Under the pieces are notes generated by a model. It did no database searches. It worked only from the letters and a program-made list of their open reading frames with translations, and had not been told where the DNA came from. Position numbers and translations under genes: made by a program. From assembly GCA_002429115.1 (NCBI GenBank), contig DIYS01000139.1:1-24864 (forward strand): a stretch of 24,864 bases of DNA, given 5' to 3'. Below are positions 7,550 through 15,990 of this stretch, one piece after another (position 1 is the first letter of the stretch; the number at the start of each line of letters is the position of its first letter). The stretch is from Saccharicrinis sp. UBA6048 (GTDB lineage Bacteria; Bacteroidota; Bacteroidia; Bacteroidales; Marinilabiliaceae).

Positions 7550-8483
7550 TATCAATATCGGATTAGCAATGGCTATTGGTTTGGCTTACTTGCTCGATTT
7601 GATTTTGGGCGATCCGGTTTATCTGCCGCATCCGATTGTGTACTTTGGACGAATCATTAGCTTTTTTGAAAAACGATTGAATTCCGGAAATAAGCGCTTG
7701 CTAAAAGGCGGGCTCATGAGTGTGGGCTTGATCGGCCTGGTGTTTATTATCTTCTTGGCTTTTCAGGTTTTATCAGTCGCACTTCATGAATATCTCTACT
7801 ACATGTTTGTTGTCGTTTTCTTCTTTTTTGGAATAGCTAACCGCACACTGATACGGGAGGGAATACAAGTATTTAAGGTTCTTGAAGAACAGGGGTTGGG
7901 GGCTGGTCGCAAACAGCTTAGTCGAATTGTGGGACGTGATACGTCACAACTCTCGGCACAGCAAATACGTAAAGCAGCTCTCGAAACGATGGCAGAAAAC
8001 CTAAGTGATGGCGTTATTGCGCCGGTGTTTTGGTTTATCATCTTTGGTATTCCTGGCATGATGGCCTATAAAATGATTAACACCCTTGATTCGATGATCG
8101 GCTATAAAAGTGATCGTTACTTGTACTTTGGCAGGGTAGCTGCTTACATTGATGATATTGCCAATTTTATTCCGGCACGTTTAACGGCTATACTAATGGC
8201 ATTTGTGACGGTGTCTTATCGTTCTTTCCGCTTTATTTTTATTTATGGAAATAAGCATAGCAGTCCCAATGCAGGCTACCCTGAGGCGGCACTGGCCGGC
8301 ATATTAAATGCAAAATTCGGAGGCCCAAGTATGTACCACGGAACTTTGGTTTCTAAACCTTATATTGGTGATAATGAAAGGGAATTTAAACTTACTGATG
8401 TTTATAACGCAGTCAGAGTGAATCATTTGATTTGTGCGGTAATGATTAGTATATCCATAATAATAAGATGTGTAATATTTTAA
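7539..8483 (+). CDS. cbiB: Adenosylcobinamide-phosphate synthase CbiB
   Basis: This 314-residue inner-membrane enzyme attaches aminopropanol phosphate, the product of the preceding CobD, to adenosylcobyric acid to form adenosylcobinamide phosphate. The N-terminal hallmark LLDLILGDPVYLPHPIVYFGR is clear near residues 18-38. Several hydrophobic spans follow (about 60-80, 85-100, 160-178, 210-235 and the C-terminal IICAVMISISIIIR-like segment). Family motifs include AALETMAENLSDGVIAPVFWF, INTLDSMIGYKSDRY and SPNAGYPEAALAG. The ATG overlaps the cobD end by 11 nt and has AAGGAG-like bases just upstream. It is called CobD in Pseudomonas nomenclature, which causes naming confusion with the preceding gene. 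Confidence 0.94.
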   Translation: MWDNINIGLAMAIGLAYLLDLILGDPVYLPHPIVYFGRIISFFEKRLNSGNKRLLKGGLMSVGLIGLVFIIFLAFQVLSVALHEYLYYMFVVVFFFFGIANRTLIREGIQVFKVLEEQGLGAGRKQLSRIVGRDTSQLSAQQIRKAALETMAENLSDGVIAPVFWFIIFGIPGMMAYKMINTLDSMIGYKSDRYLYFGRVAAYIDDIANFIPARLTAILMAFVTVSYRSFRFIFIYGNKHSSPNAGYPEAALAGILNAKFGGPSMYHGTLVSKPYIGDNEREFKLTDVYNAVRVNHLICAVMISISIIIRCVIF

Positions 8484-8487
8484 AATA

Positions 8488-9555
8488 ATGATACAGTTAA
8501 AAGATCTTTCAATTCAGCCTCTTCATCACGAGATGGGCGCTGATTTGCAATATAAAATAGACCAAAAAGCTAAGCCGGTTGGCTCGCTTGGTCAAGTTGA
8601 GAAAATAGCCAAGCAGGTTGGTTTGATACAGGGAAGTCTGACACCGTTACTATCAAAACCAATGATGCTAACAGTTGCCGCAGATCATCATATTTGTGAT
8701 GAAGGTGTTAGTCCTTGTCCGGTTGAAATTACATGGCAACAGTGCCTGAACTTTATGAATGGAGGTGGGGGCATTGGTCTGTTCTCAAGTGAGTTTGGCT
8801 TTGACCTGAGAGTAGTCGATGCCGGTGTTAACTTTGATTTTAAGCCACACCCGAATCTAATTGATGCGAAAGTCAGAAAGGGCACCAGAAACTTTCTGCA
8901 CGAGCCGGCTATGACCATTGAAGAGTGTATTCAGGCGCTTGAAAGTGGCCGTAAAATAGTTGCTCGGATTAATGAAGATGGATGTAATGTCATTGGGTTT
9001 GGCGAGATGGGCATTGGTAATACAACGCCAGCTTCTGCGCTATTGTCGGTATACACAGGTTTAGATGTTGATGCTTGTGTTGGTCCCGGATCGGGATTGA
9101 AGGCAGAGGGCGTTAAGCATAAAGCTCATGTGATCAAGGAAGCGATAAAGCTGCATGGTATATCCGATGATCCGATTGAAAACCTGGCTCGTTTCGGAGG
9201 ATTGGAAATAGCAACGATTGCCGGAGGAATGCTTGAAGCAGCAGCCAGGCGTATGATTGTTATTACCGATGGTTTTATTACCACATCCGCACTATTGGCG
9301 GCACATGCCATTGACTCTAAAGTAGTAGATTATTCGTTCTTTGCGCATCAGTCGCAGGAGCAGGGGCACAAAAAAATGGTAGACTTCATGGGAGGCGAGC
9401 CAATTCTTGATCTTGGATTTCGATTGGGCGAAGGAACAGGATCAGCGGTGGCCTATTCGGTCATTAAAGCATCCGTGGCTATGTTGAATAAAATGACGTC
9501 TTTTGATGAGGCGGCTATTTATAATACCGCTAATGATGGAATCAGGGTTGATTAA
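8488..9555 (+). CDS. cobT: Nicotinate-nucleotide--dimethylbenzimidazole phosphoribosyltransferase
   Basis: This 355-residue cytoplasmic enzyme makes alpha-ribazole phosphate from nicotinate mononucleotide and a lower-ligand base such as 5,6-dimethylbenzimidazole. Typical sequence includes IDQKAKPVGSLGQVE (24-38), VAADHHICDEGVSP (63-76), FNFMNGGGGI-like loop near 88-96, FGEMGIGNTTPASA with Glu173, VGPGSGL, and the catalytic Glu315 in FRLGEGTGSA. Length is normal. It begins four bases after cbiB and is followed at once by a strong terminator. CobU and CobS, needed for the last steps, are not in this window. Confidence 0.96.
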   Translation: MIQLKDLSIQPLHHEMGADLQYKIDQKAKPVGSLGQVEKIAKQVGLIQGSLTPLLSKPMMLTVAADHHICDEGVSPCPVEITWQQCLNFMNGGGGIGLFSSEFGFDLRVVDAGVNFDFKPHPNLIDAKVRKGTRNFLHEPAMTIEECIQALESGRKIVARINEDGCNVIGFGEMGIGNTTPASALLSVYTGLDVDACVGPGSGLKAEGVKHKAHVIKEAIKLHGISDDPIENLARFGGLEIATIAGGMLEAAARRMIVITDGFITTSALLAAHAIDSKVVDYSFFAHQSQEQGHKKMVDFMGGEPILDLGFRLGEGTGSAVAYSVIKASVAMLNKMTSFDEAAIYNTANDGIRVD

Positions 9556-9578
9556 ATAAGAAAAAGTGGAAAATATGG

Positions 9579-9607
9579 AAGGGATGGGAAAAGCCATCCT
9601 TTTTTTT
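9579..9607 (+). terminator. Rho-independent terminator of the cobalamin operon
   Basis: The stem 9579-9587 with 9594-9602 (core GGATGG/CCATCC, one G-T pair) and a 6-nt loop are followed by T bases to 9607. It ends the operon after cobT. Confidence 0.82.
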
Positions 9608-9638
9608 ATGGGCTGATGATTGAGTTAATAATGAGGTA

Positions 9639-9670
9639 TAAAAAAAGGGAAAGATTTTCATCCTTCCCTT
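9639..9670 (-). terminator. Terminator of the tRNA-Phe transcript
   Basis: On the minus strand an 11-bp stem (9660-9670 with 9645-9655, one G-T pair) and a 4-nt GAAA-type loop are followed by a T run at 9646-9639. It begins only two bases after the 3' end of the second tRNA. Confidence 0.82.
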
Positions 9671-9672
9671 TG

Positions 9673-9745
<73 letters not shown>

Positions 9746-9747
9746 GA

Positions 9748-9775
9748 GTTATTTTTACAAGAAAGTAAAAATAAC
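9748..9775. repeat. Perfect 11-bp inverted repeat between the tRNA genes
   Basis: GTTATTTTTAC (9748-9758) pairs perfectly with GTAAAAATAAC (9765-9775) over a 6-nt loop. It ends three bases before the 5' end of the downstream tRNA. It lacks a T run, so it looks more like a processing signal than a terminator. Confidence 0.7.
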
Positions 9776-9803
9776 ATAAACAATAACCCTTTACCCTTTT
9801 TGG

Positions 9804-9833
9804 ATTTCTAATTTGTCCCCACAAATTAGAAAT
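9804..9833. repeat. Perfect 13-bp inverted repeat between the tRNA genes
   Basis: ATTTCTAATTTGT (9804-9816) pairs perfectly with ACAAATTAGAAAT (9821-9833) over a 4-nt CCCC loop (GGGG in the minus-strand transcript). No T run follows on the minus strand. It lies 27 bp past the 3' end of the upstream tRNA. Confidence 0.7.
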
Positions 9834-9860
9834 AAACCCTAAAATCAGCCTTATGACTGG

Positions 9861-9933
<73 letters not shown>

Positions 9934-9994
9934 AATCTTGGTAAACACCCCGCGTTTCGGGGCTTGTAGCAATTCCTCTTCCGAATTGCGGTTG

Positions 9995-10025
9995 CAAATA
10001 TAGGGCAAAGATTTTATACCACAAA
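9995..10025 (-). promoter_or_regulatory. tRNA-Phe promoter (TTTG-N19-TATATTTG)
   Basis: On the minus strand TTTG at 10025-10022 and TATATTTG at 10002-9995 are separated by 19 bp. This matches the Bacteroidota -33/-7 consensus very closely. Transcription would start near 9988. Confidence 0.8.
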
Positions 10026-10063
10026 AACATTTTTCAAATTTTCCTGTTCCTTTTTTTGTTGAG

Positions 10064-10096
10064 TTGTGCTAATTTACCTGATGTTTAGTATTTTTG
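10064..10096 (+). promoter_or_regulatory. Promoter of the M16 peptidase gene
   Basis: TATTTTTG (10089-10096) matches TAnnTTTG, with TTG at 10064-10066, 22 bp upstream. The ATG is 18 bp after the box. This promoter is divergent to the tRNA promoter. Confidence 0.5.
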
Positions 10097-10114
10097 CAGC
10101 CTCAAAAAAATTAA

Positions 10115-11335
10115 ATGGATTATCAAATATATACGCTGAAGAACGGGATCCGCATTATCCATAAGCAAGATAAGTCGCCAGTGGCTTATTGTGGACTGAT
10201 TTTAAACACCGGATCGCGGGATGAGCAAGATGAGGAGCACGGAATAGCTCACTTTATTGAACACGTAATATTTAAGGGTACGAAAAAAAGAAAAGCGTAC
10301 CATGTATTGAGCCGTCTGGATGATGTGGGTGGGGAACTCAATGCCTATACAACCAAGGAGGAAACGTGTATTTATGCCTCTTTTTTAAAGCAGGATTATG
10401 AGCGCGCCATTGAGTTGATACACGATATTACTTTCAATTCAGTTTTTCCAGAGAAAGAATTGGCCAAAGAAAAGGAAGTCATCGTCGATGAGATAAATTC
10501 GTACAAAGACAGTCCGGCAGAGTTGATTTTTGATGAGTTTGAGGAGATGTTGTTCAAAAACGATCCGATGGGTCGCAATATTCTTGGCACTAAAGCAAAA
10601 CTTAAAAAGTTTGACGAAGGTATGATTCGCAGCTTTATGGATGTGAATTACAATACAGACCAAATGGTGTTTTGTTCCATAGGTAATGTATCGTTTAAAA
10701 AAGTGGTAAAGTGGGCAGAAAAATACTTTGGTGAAGTTGGTGAGAATTTACGCGAATTTGATCGTCCGGCTGTCAACCTGTATGTGCCAGAGTCGCAAAC
10801 AATCGAAAAAGATACACACCAATGCCATGTGATCATGGGTAATGTGGCGTATGATTTTAAGCATGATAAACGACTTCACCTACACTTACTAAACAATCTA
10901 CTGGGTGGTCCCGGAATGAATTCGCGGTTAAATATGTCTTTGCGCGAAAAAAATGGGATTGCTTATAATGTGGAATCAACGTACACGCCATATTATGGCA
11001 CAGGTGTTTTTAGCATATATTTTGGTACGGATGAAGAAAATTTAATTCGCTCTTTTAATATTATTGATCGCGAGTTAAAGTTGTTGCGTGATAAAAAGCT
11101 CGGTGCCCTTCAACTTCATAAAGCCGCGCGACAATTAAAAGGTCAGCTAACCATCTCATCAGATAATAGAGAAAACCTGATGCTCTCCGTTGGCAAGAGT
11201 TTTTTACTATACGATCAGGTAGATGAGTTAGACGTGATTTATGATAAAATTGATGGTATTTCAGCCGATGACCTGTGTGAAGTGGCCAATGAAATTCTTG
11301 ATCCAACAAAACTTTCTTACTTAATCTATAAGTAA
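10115..11335 (+). CDS. M16 family zinc peptidase (insulinase-like)
   Basis: This encodes a 406-residue metallopeptidase of the M16 (pitrilysin/mitochondrial processing peptidase-like) family. The inverted zinc motif HxxEH is intact as H46-F-I-E49-H50, and the distal glutamate ligand is probably Glu126 in VIVDEINSYKD. The two-domain M16 layout fits: an N-terminal active domain to about residue 215 and a C-terminal inactive half containing LLNNLLGGPGMNSRLNMSLREKNGIAYNVEST, the substrate-binding R-x-x-x-Y-like segment. There is no signal peptide, so it is likely cytoplasmic. The stop codon overlaps the next ATG (TAATG), so the two genes are translationally coupled. Substrate is unknown. Confidence 0.93.
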   Translation: MDYQIYTLKNGIRIIHKQDKSPVAYCGLILNTGSRDEQDEEHGIAHFIEHVIFKGTKKRKAYHVLSRLDDVGGELNAYTTKEETCIYASFLKQDYERAIELIHDITFNSVFPEKELAKEKEVIVDEINSYKDSPAELIFDEFEEMLFKNDPMGRNILGTKAKLKKFDEGMIRSFMDVNYNTDQMVFCSIGNVSFKKVVKWAEKYFGEVGENLREFDRPAVNLYVPESQTIEKDTHQCHVIMGNVAYDFKHDKRLHLHLLNNLLGGPGMNSRLNMSLREKNGIAYNVESTYTPYYGTGVFSIYFGTDEENLIRSFNIIDRELKLLRDKKLGALQLHKAARQLKGQLTISSDNRENLMLSVGKSFLLYDQVDELDVIYDKIDGISADDLCEVANEILDPTKLSYLIYK

Positions 11336-11979
11336 TGGCTGAAAATTTATCTGAACTAGACCAATACATCCTCAACCACATCAATGAGGAAGATGACATA
11401 TTGAATGAAATAAATCGTCAGACGCATATTAAAAGCCTGCAGCCTCGTATGTTAAGTGGTCATTTGCAAGGGCAATTGCTGAAAATGATCGTGAAGATGA
11501 TCAACCCCGTCAATATATTGGAAATAGGAACTTTTACCGGTTATTCGGCCATAGCGATGGCTTTGGGATTGTCAAAGGATGATGCGCAGATTGATACGAT
11601 CGAGGTTAATGATGAGGTTGAAGAGTTGATACAATCGTTCATAGATAAGGCTGGGTTTAATGATGTAATTCACTTGCATATCGGATCTGCTATTGAAATT
11701 ATTCCACAGTTAGATAAGGAATATGATCTGGTATTTATGGATGGGAATAAGCGCCAATATCGCCATTATTATGACTTGGTGTTTGATAAGCTTCGATCGG
11801 GAGGTTTTATTTTGGCTGATAATATTTTATGGGATGGCAAAGTTGTTGAAGAAATAGATGTGAACGATAAGCAAACGCAGGAAATAATTGCTTTTAATCA
11901 AATGATTAAAGACGATGAGCGGGTGGAGAAAGTTATCCTGCCAATGCGTGACGGTTTGTTTTTGATTCGCAAAAAGTAA
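11335..11979 (+). CDS. SAM-dependent O-methyltransferase (family 3, COMT-like)
   Basis: This encodes a 214-residue class I methyltransferase similar to the bacterial O-methyltransferase / caffeoyl-CoA methyltransferase group. The SAM-binding motif I is ILEIGTFTGYSAIAMA (about residues 61-76), followed by TIEVNDEV (acidic ribose-binding residue), YDLVFMDGNKRQYRHYY (metal-binding Asp) and LADNILWDGKV, the usual metal/substrate motif. Its length is typical. It overlaps the M16 peptidase stop by one base (TAATG), a pairing that suggests a linked role, but the methyl acceptor cannot be told from sequence. Confidence 0.92.
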   Translation: MAENLSELDQYILNHINEEDDILNEINRQTHIKSLQPRMLSGHLQGQLLKMIVKMINPVNILEIGTFTGYSAIAMALGLSKDDAQIDTIEVNDEVEELIQSFIDKAGFNDVIHLHIGSAIEIIPQLDKEYDLVFMDGNKRQYRHYYDLVFDKLRSGGFILADNILWDGKVVEEIDVNDKQTQEIIAFNQMIKDDERVEKVILPMRDGLFLIRKK

Positions 11980-12109
11980 ACATTAATAATGAAAGTCTGT
12001 TTCTGTCTTAAGACACTATTCAGTACGGATGAATTTCAAAATTTCAGCATAATGAATGGTTGAATTATCCTGAAAGTGGCATGTCGTAAATGAATGAAAA
12101 ATAAAACAC

Positions 12110-12598
12110 ATGAAAACAGCTATATTCTACGGTTCTTCTCTTGGTAATACCCAATTTGTTGCGGAAAAATTACATCAGCGACTACCACACGCCGATTGTT
12201 TGCAGGTCAACGAATTGATGCCATCGCAGATAGAGCAATACGACAATATTATTTTAGGAACTTCAACTTGGGGCGTTGGTAATTTGCAGGATGATTTTGA
12301 ACTGTTCGTCGATTTGCTATTGTCATTAGATATGTCAGGCAAAAACTTTGCTCTGTTTGGCCTTGGAGATCAGCATACATACCCCGATACCTTTTGCAAT
12401 GGAATGGGCAAGTTGTATTACTTATTAAATGATAAAGGCTGGCATGTAACCGGATTTACTTCAATTGATGGTTACGACTTCTCAGAATCGGAAGCTGTCA
12501 TTGATGACCAATTTGTTGGACTCGCTTTGGATGAAGACAATGAACCTGATCTTACAGACTCCAGACTAGATGGTTGGACAGCCAGTTTAAACTTCTGA
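12110..12598 (+). CDS. fldA: Flavodoxin (long-chain type)
   Basis: This 162-residue FMN protein carries single electrons between redox enzymes in the cytoplasm and can substitute for ferredoxin. The phosphate loop is GSSLGNT (residues 8-14). The FMN-flanking loops are STWGVGNLQDD (about 52-62, with Trp stacking) and GLGDQHTYPDTFCNGMGKLY (about 84-103). The C-terminal DNEPDLTDSRLDGWTASL segment is characteristic of bacterial long-chain flavodoxins. The 130-bp gap upstream shows no TAnnTTTG box that I can identify. The kinase gene follows 120 bp later from its own promoter. Confidence 0.95.
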   Translation: MKTAIFYGSSLGNTQFVAEKLHQRLPHADCLQVNELMPSQIEQYDNIILGTSTWGVGNLQDDFELFVDLLLSLDMSGKNFALFGLGDQHTYPDTFCNGMGKLYYLLNDKGWHVTGFTSIDGYDFSESEAVIDDQFVGLALDEDNEPDLTDSRLDGWTASLNF

Positions 12599-12686
12599 TA
12601 ATTGACTTTAATGTAAGATTTTCCCGCGATTGTCTTAATTATTTGGCCATAAATCAATTTTTTAAACATTTCTTGATTATTCACCA

Positions 12687-12694
12687 TACTTTTG
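12687..12694 (+). promoter_or_regulatory. -7 box (TACTTTTG) for the histidine kinase gene
   Basis: TACTTTTG matches TAnnTTTG. The -33 region is only T-rich (12658-12663). Transcription would start near 12701, downstream of a TTG codon at 12692, which supports the ATG at 12719; AAAGGGA lies about 10 bases before that ATG. Confidence 0.5.
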
Positions 12695-12718
12695 AAATCT
12701 CATAAAGGGATTATTAGT

Positions 12719-14191
12719 ATGTATCTTGAAAATCAGTTATTAAACAAGAATATTTCTTGTCATGTAGCTTATTGCCTATTCGATAAAAATGGGGATGAAA
12801 TAGATTTTAAAGCAGGTTTAGCCGGATCATTAGATTCATCCGGAAGAGCTAATTACCTAGAACTGTTGTATCCTTCGTTTTGTGAACTGGGCGATAGGTT
12901 TTCCAAAACCAATGAGCTGTCGCTTAAAGGTCAGATTGCGTTCAGTAGTCAGAAGGCGATTGATTTTGTAGATATCTACCTGACCAGATTGAGAAATGGG
13001 AATATAGAGCTGATTGCCTTTAAAAATGAGGAGGTTGAAACTCAGGATGGGGTTTCAATAAATAATATACCATTGCCGGTATCTATCATTAATCGCAGTG
13101 GAAAAATTATAAATCTTAACCACCAGTTCCTGGATTTCTTTACAGATAAAAATGCCCTCGTATTGCCATTGCATATTCAGGATGTTGTACGTACCAACCA
13201 CTTATCACCAGAGTCATTTGATTTTGAAAAGATGATTGGTGGAGATCAGGGGATGCAGGCTGTGCTTTGTCATTTTAAAGGAAAGAGTACGTCTAATCAT
13301 ACCTTTATACTAAACTTTTCACCTATTTGCTACAATAGTGAAAGCTGTTTCATGGTTACTGTAAAAGATATCACGCCATATATCGAAATTCAGGAAAATC
13401 TTGAAGCTCAAAACGAAGATTTAAAACGAAAGGTCAGCCTTGAGTATGACAAAAATAAAACCTATGAGCTTGAGTTGCTGCAGAAAAGCAGGCTTGAATC
13501 ATTGGGTGAGATAGCGTCGGGAATTTTTCATGAACTAAATCAGCCATTATCCCACATCAGCCTGAAGATTGATAACTTATTAGATAAGTGGCAGAACAGT
13601 GATGTAACAGAGTCTTATCTCGGGAAAAAGACAGAACAGATTCAACGCCAGGTACAAAGAATGCGCGGCATTATCGATGAGATGAAACAATTTTCAACGA
13701 CGAATAGCGAAAAAGGACAGTTTATTAATGTTAAGGATATTATAAATCTTGCAGTTGAAGATGTGAGCTATTTAAAGGTCAATGGTTTGGTGATGAGAAT
13801 CCATTGTCCCGATGAAATGATTATTAAAGGCAATGCTATTGAGCTGGAGCAGGTTTTTGTTAACCTAATTCTTAATAGCATACAATCGCTAAAGAATAAA
13901 AAGCAACAATTTCCTGATTTCATACCGGAAATAACTATTCGTGGAAGCGAAGGAGATAAGATGGTAAATGTTACTTTAAATGACAATGGATCAGGGTTGG
14001 ACGAAGCTTGTGTTAAAGAAGTTTTTAAGGCTTTTTATACAACCAAACAAGACCAGGGAGGGACGGGCCTTGGGTTATTTATCGTAAACAATGTAATGCG
14101 AAAATTTAAAGGAACTATAAATATTAGTACCAAAGAAGGTGAATTTTTTAAAGTCCTTCTCTCTTTTCCTAATATTCCGAAAAGGAATTAA
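12719..14191 (+). CDS. Soluble PAS-domain sensor histidine kinase (NtrB-like)
   Basis: This encodes a 490-residue sensor kinase without a signal peptide or membrane span, so it should sense a cytoplasmic cue. Residues 1-110 form an unassigned input domain. A PAS-like domain covers about 117-220 (PVSIINRSGKIINLNHQFLDFF), then a coiled coil about 220-260. The dimerisation/phosphoacceptor helix follows, with His271 in IFHELNQPLSHI. The ATPase domain has Asn386 in VNLILNSIQSL, DNGSGLDE at 422-429, AFYTTK at 438-443 and GGTGLGLFIV at 447-456. It is an active-site-complete kinase. The start at 12719 has a Shine-Dalgarno-like AAAGGGA and fits the promoter box. It lies 42 bp before the cognate sigma-54 activator gene. 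Confidence 0.9.
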   Translation: MYLENQLLNKNISCHVAYCLFDKNGDEIDFKAGLAGSLDSSGRANYLELLYPSFCELGDRFSKTNELSLKGQIAFSSQKAIDFVDIYLTRLRNGNIELIAFKNEEVETQDGVSINNIPLPVSIINRSGKIINLNHQFLDFFTDKNALVLPLHIQDVVRTNHLSPESFDFEKMIGGDQGMQAVLCHFKGKSTSNHTFILNFSPICYNSESCFMVTVKDITPYIEIQENLEAQNEDLKRKVSLEYDKNKTYELELLQKSRLESLGEIASGIFHELNQPLSHISLKIDNLLDKWQNSDVTESYLGKKTEQIQRQVQRMRGIIDEMKQFSTTNSEKGQFINVKDIINLAVEDVSYLKVNGLVMRIHCPDEMIIKGNAIELEQVFVNLILNSIQSLKNKKQQFPDFIPEITIRGSEGDKMVNVTLNDNGSGLDEACVKEVFKAFYTTKQDQGGTGLGLFIVNNVMRKFKGTINISTKEGEFFKVLLSFPNIPKRN

Positions 14192-14233
14192 ATGAATGTA
14201 AATAATTACCGTTGACCAAACCAAGCCCAAGTT

Positions 14234-15592
14234 ATGAATTACACCATCCTATTATTTGAAGATGAAATTGAACTAAGAGAGGATATACAAGAAAGTATTG
14301 AATCGGATTATATAGTTGTCTACTCGTTTAGTTCGTGGAAAGAATATACAGAAATGGAAATTCCTGATAAACCGGATCTCGCGATTTTGGATTTAAACTT
14401 ATTGGACAGAGATGGATTGTCAATCTTTCACGACTTAAGAGAGCAATACACAGACCTTGAAGGTATCATTATGACTGGTCAGGCGAATCTTCAAATTGCC
14501 ATAGAATCAATCAAACTGGGGGTGATTGATTTTATTGAAAAACCATTCAGGGCTTGTGAACTTCGTATGGCTATTCATTCAACAGAGAGCTATAAGCAGT
14601 ACCAGATTAAGAAATACGTTGTTGATCGCCAGTTGGAAGAATCAAAGAAAAGCTTTGAGGCACATTGGGGTGTTGAGTTTGTTGGCGTAAGCCAGTCTAT
14701 TAAGGATATCAATACTTTAATGAAGCGTGTTGCGAAGGCAGACACCACGTCGGTTATGGTGACTGGCGAGAGTGGTAGCGGAAAGGAGCTGATTGCAAGG
14801 GGAATCCATAGTATGAGTGATCGAAGAAATGCACCATTTTATCCGGTTAACTGTACGGCTATTCCCGATTCATTGTTTGAAAGTGAGTTCTTCGGTTATC
14901 AAAAAGGAGCATTTACCGGGGCATTGACAAATCATGAGGGGTGGTTCGAACGGGCTAATGGAGGCACTTTGTTTCTGGATGAAATAGGTGATATGAATTT
15001 AGCATTACAGGCTAAACTGCTTCGTGTTTTAGATGAGCGAAAAGTAACCCGTATAGGCTCGCACGAAATTATAAATGTCAATGCGCGCATTGTGTGTGCA
15101 ACCAATAAGGATCTGCGTCAAATGATTGAAGATGGTTTATTTAGGTTGGATTTATTTCATCGATTAAATTCATTTCATATCCATTTACCTCCCTTGCGCG
15201 AAAGAGCTGAGGATATTCCTGTTTTGGTTAATCACTTTGTCAAACTTTATGCAGAAACACATAATAAAGACATTCAAAGTATTCATTCCAAGGCAATGAA
15301 TTTGTTGATAAATCACCATTATGCCGGAAATATACGAGAACTCAGGAATATTATTGAACGAGCGATTTTAATGTGTGATTCCAGGATTCTAAAAGCGAGC
15401 CATCTGCACTTTCCTGAAGAAGATAATTATCATGAGGATACCACCCCAAATCCCACTCTTGAAGATGTAGAGAGGGAAACAATTTTAAGTGCTATAAAAG
15501 CTTGTAACAATAACAAAACTCACACGGCAGAGCGGCTAAATATTACAAGGCAAGCCTTGAATAGAAAGCTTAAAAAACACGGAATAGAATGA
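14234..15592 (+). CDS. NtrC-family sigma-54-dependent response regulator
   Basis: This encodes a 452-residue enhancer-binding protein. Residues 1-120 are a receiver domain with acidic pocket E9-D10, phosphoacceptor Asp53, Thr81 and Lys103. The central AAA+ domain (about 150-385) has Walker A GESGSGKE (178-185), the sigma-54 contact loop GAFTGA (225-230), Walker B LFLDEIGD (246-253), and a sensor region RIVCATNKDLRQ followed by FRLDLFHRLNSFHIHLPPLRERAEDI. A Fis-type helix-turn-helix ends the protein (KTHTAERLNITRQALNRKLKKHGIE). An intact GAFTGA means it should activate RNA polymerase containing sigma-54. The immediately preceding kinase gene is the likely partner, and the curli locus lies directly downstream. 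Confidence 0.95.
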   Translation: MNYTILLFEDEIELREDIQESIESDYIVVYSFSSWKEYTEMEIPDKPDLAILDLNLLDRDGLSIFHDLREQYTDLEGIIMTGQANLQIAIESIKLGVIDFIEKPFRACELRMAIHSTESYKQYQIKKYVVDRQLEESKKSFEAHWGVEFVGVSQSIKDINTLMKRVAKADTTSVMVTGESGSGKELIARGIHSMSDRRNAPFYPVNCTAIPDSLFESEFFGYQKGAFTGALTNHEGWFERANGGTLFLDEIGDMNLALQAKLLRVLDERKVTRIGSHEIINVNARIVCATNKDLRQMIEDGLFRLDLFHRLNSFHIHLPPLRERAEDIPVLVNHFVKLYAETHNKDIQSIHSKAMNLLINHHYAGNIRELRNIIERAILMCDSRILKASHLHFPEEDNYHEDTTPNPTLEDVERETILSAIKACNNNKTHTAERLNITRQALNRKLKKHGIE

Positions 15593-15594
15593 TG

Positions 15595-15620
15595 GCGACC
15601 ATTTTCGGTCGCTTTTTTTT
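15595..15620 (+). terminator. Rho-independent terminator of the kinase/regulator unit
   Basis: GCGACC (15595-15600) pairs perfectly with GGTCGC (15607-15612) over a 6-nt loop, followed by eight T to 15620. Thus the curli genes must have their own promoter. Confidence 0.9.
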
Positions 15621-15686
15621 GCTTTAATTTTTTCACGATTACTTTCTGAAAAAGAATAGAAATTCTTCCATTGATTTCTGCAAATT

Positions 15687-15704
15687 CATTCGTCAATTAA
15701 AATT
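15687..15704. repeat. 18-nt motif shared with the third curlin promoter, copy 1
   Basis: CATTCGTCAATTAAAATT differs at one position from CATTCGTCAATTAAATTT at 18672-18689, upstream of the third curlin gene. The shared 15-base core is unlikely to recur by chance in two short intergenic regions of one locus. Confidence 0.6.
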
Positions 15705-15910
15705 CGATTTTAGTCGACGAAAATAAACCTTTAGTCCATTTTTCGTTTTTAATAAGCATGTGTCATATTTGAAATTTTTGCATGCTAAAATTTCAATAAT
15801 GTTTAGGTGTACAATTATGGTCGTTATATGAATCTACACCATTCGTTATTGTAAGTGTCACTATTCTAGTGGCATATGTTGTTTGAGCTGTGTTTTATGA
15901 TTTAATCACT

Positions 15911-15924
15911 GACCAAAAATGGTC
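15911..15924. promoter_or_regulatory. Candidate enhancer: perfect palindrome GACCAAAAATGGTC
   Basis: GACCA and TGGTC are perfect inverted arms around four A bases. The centre lies about 100 bp upstream of the inferred start near 16017, the usual distance for a sigma-54 activator site. The extended half TGGTCGTT also occurs alone at 15818-15825. Confidence 0.5.
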
Positions 15925-15990
15925 GTTTCAGTCTTTGTGTATAATAGCTTCTTGGGTGTAATTGGTTGATATTTAGCAGATAGTGTTTTT

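Noticed and set aside
12692..12718. TTG start for the histidine kinase
   Set aside because: It overlaps the putative promoter box and lacks a ribosome binding site; ATG at 12719 has AAAGGGA upstream.
15595..15612. GACC-N6-GGTC in the terminator as a regulator site
   Set aside because: It matches the palindrome pattern, but the adjacent T run shows a terminator stem; resemblance may be accidental.
15870..15886. Second -24/-12-like sequence (GTGGCATATGTTGTTTG)
   Set aside because: The GG-to-TTG spacing is two bases off the sigma-54 requirement.
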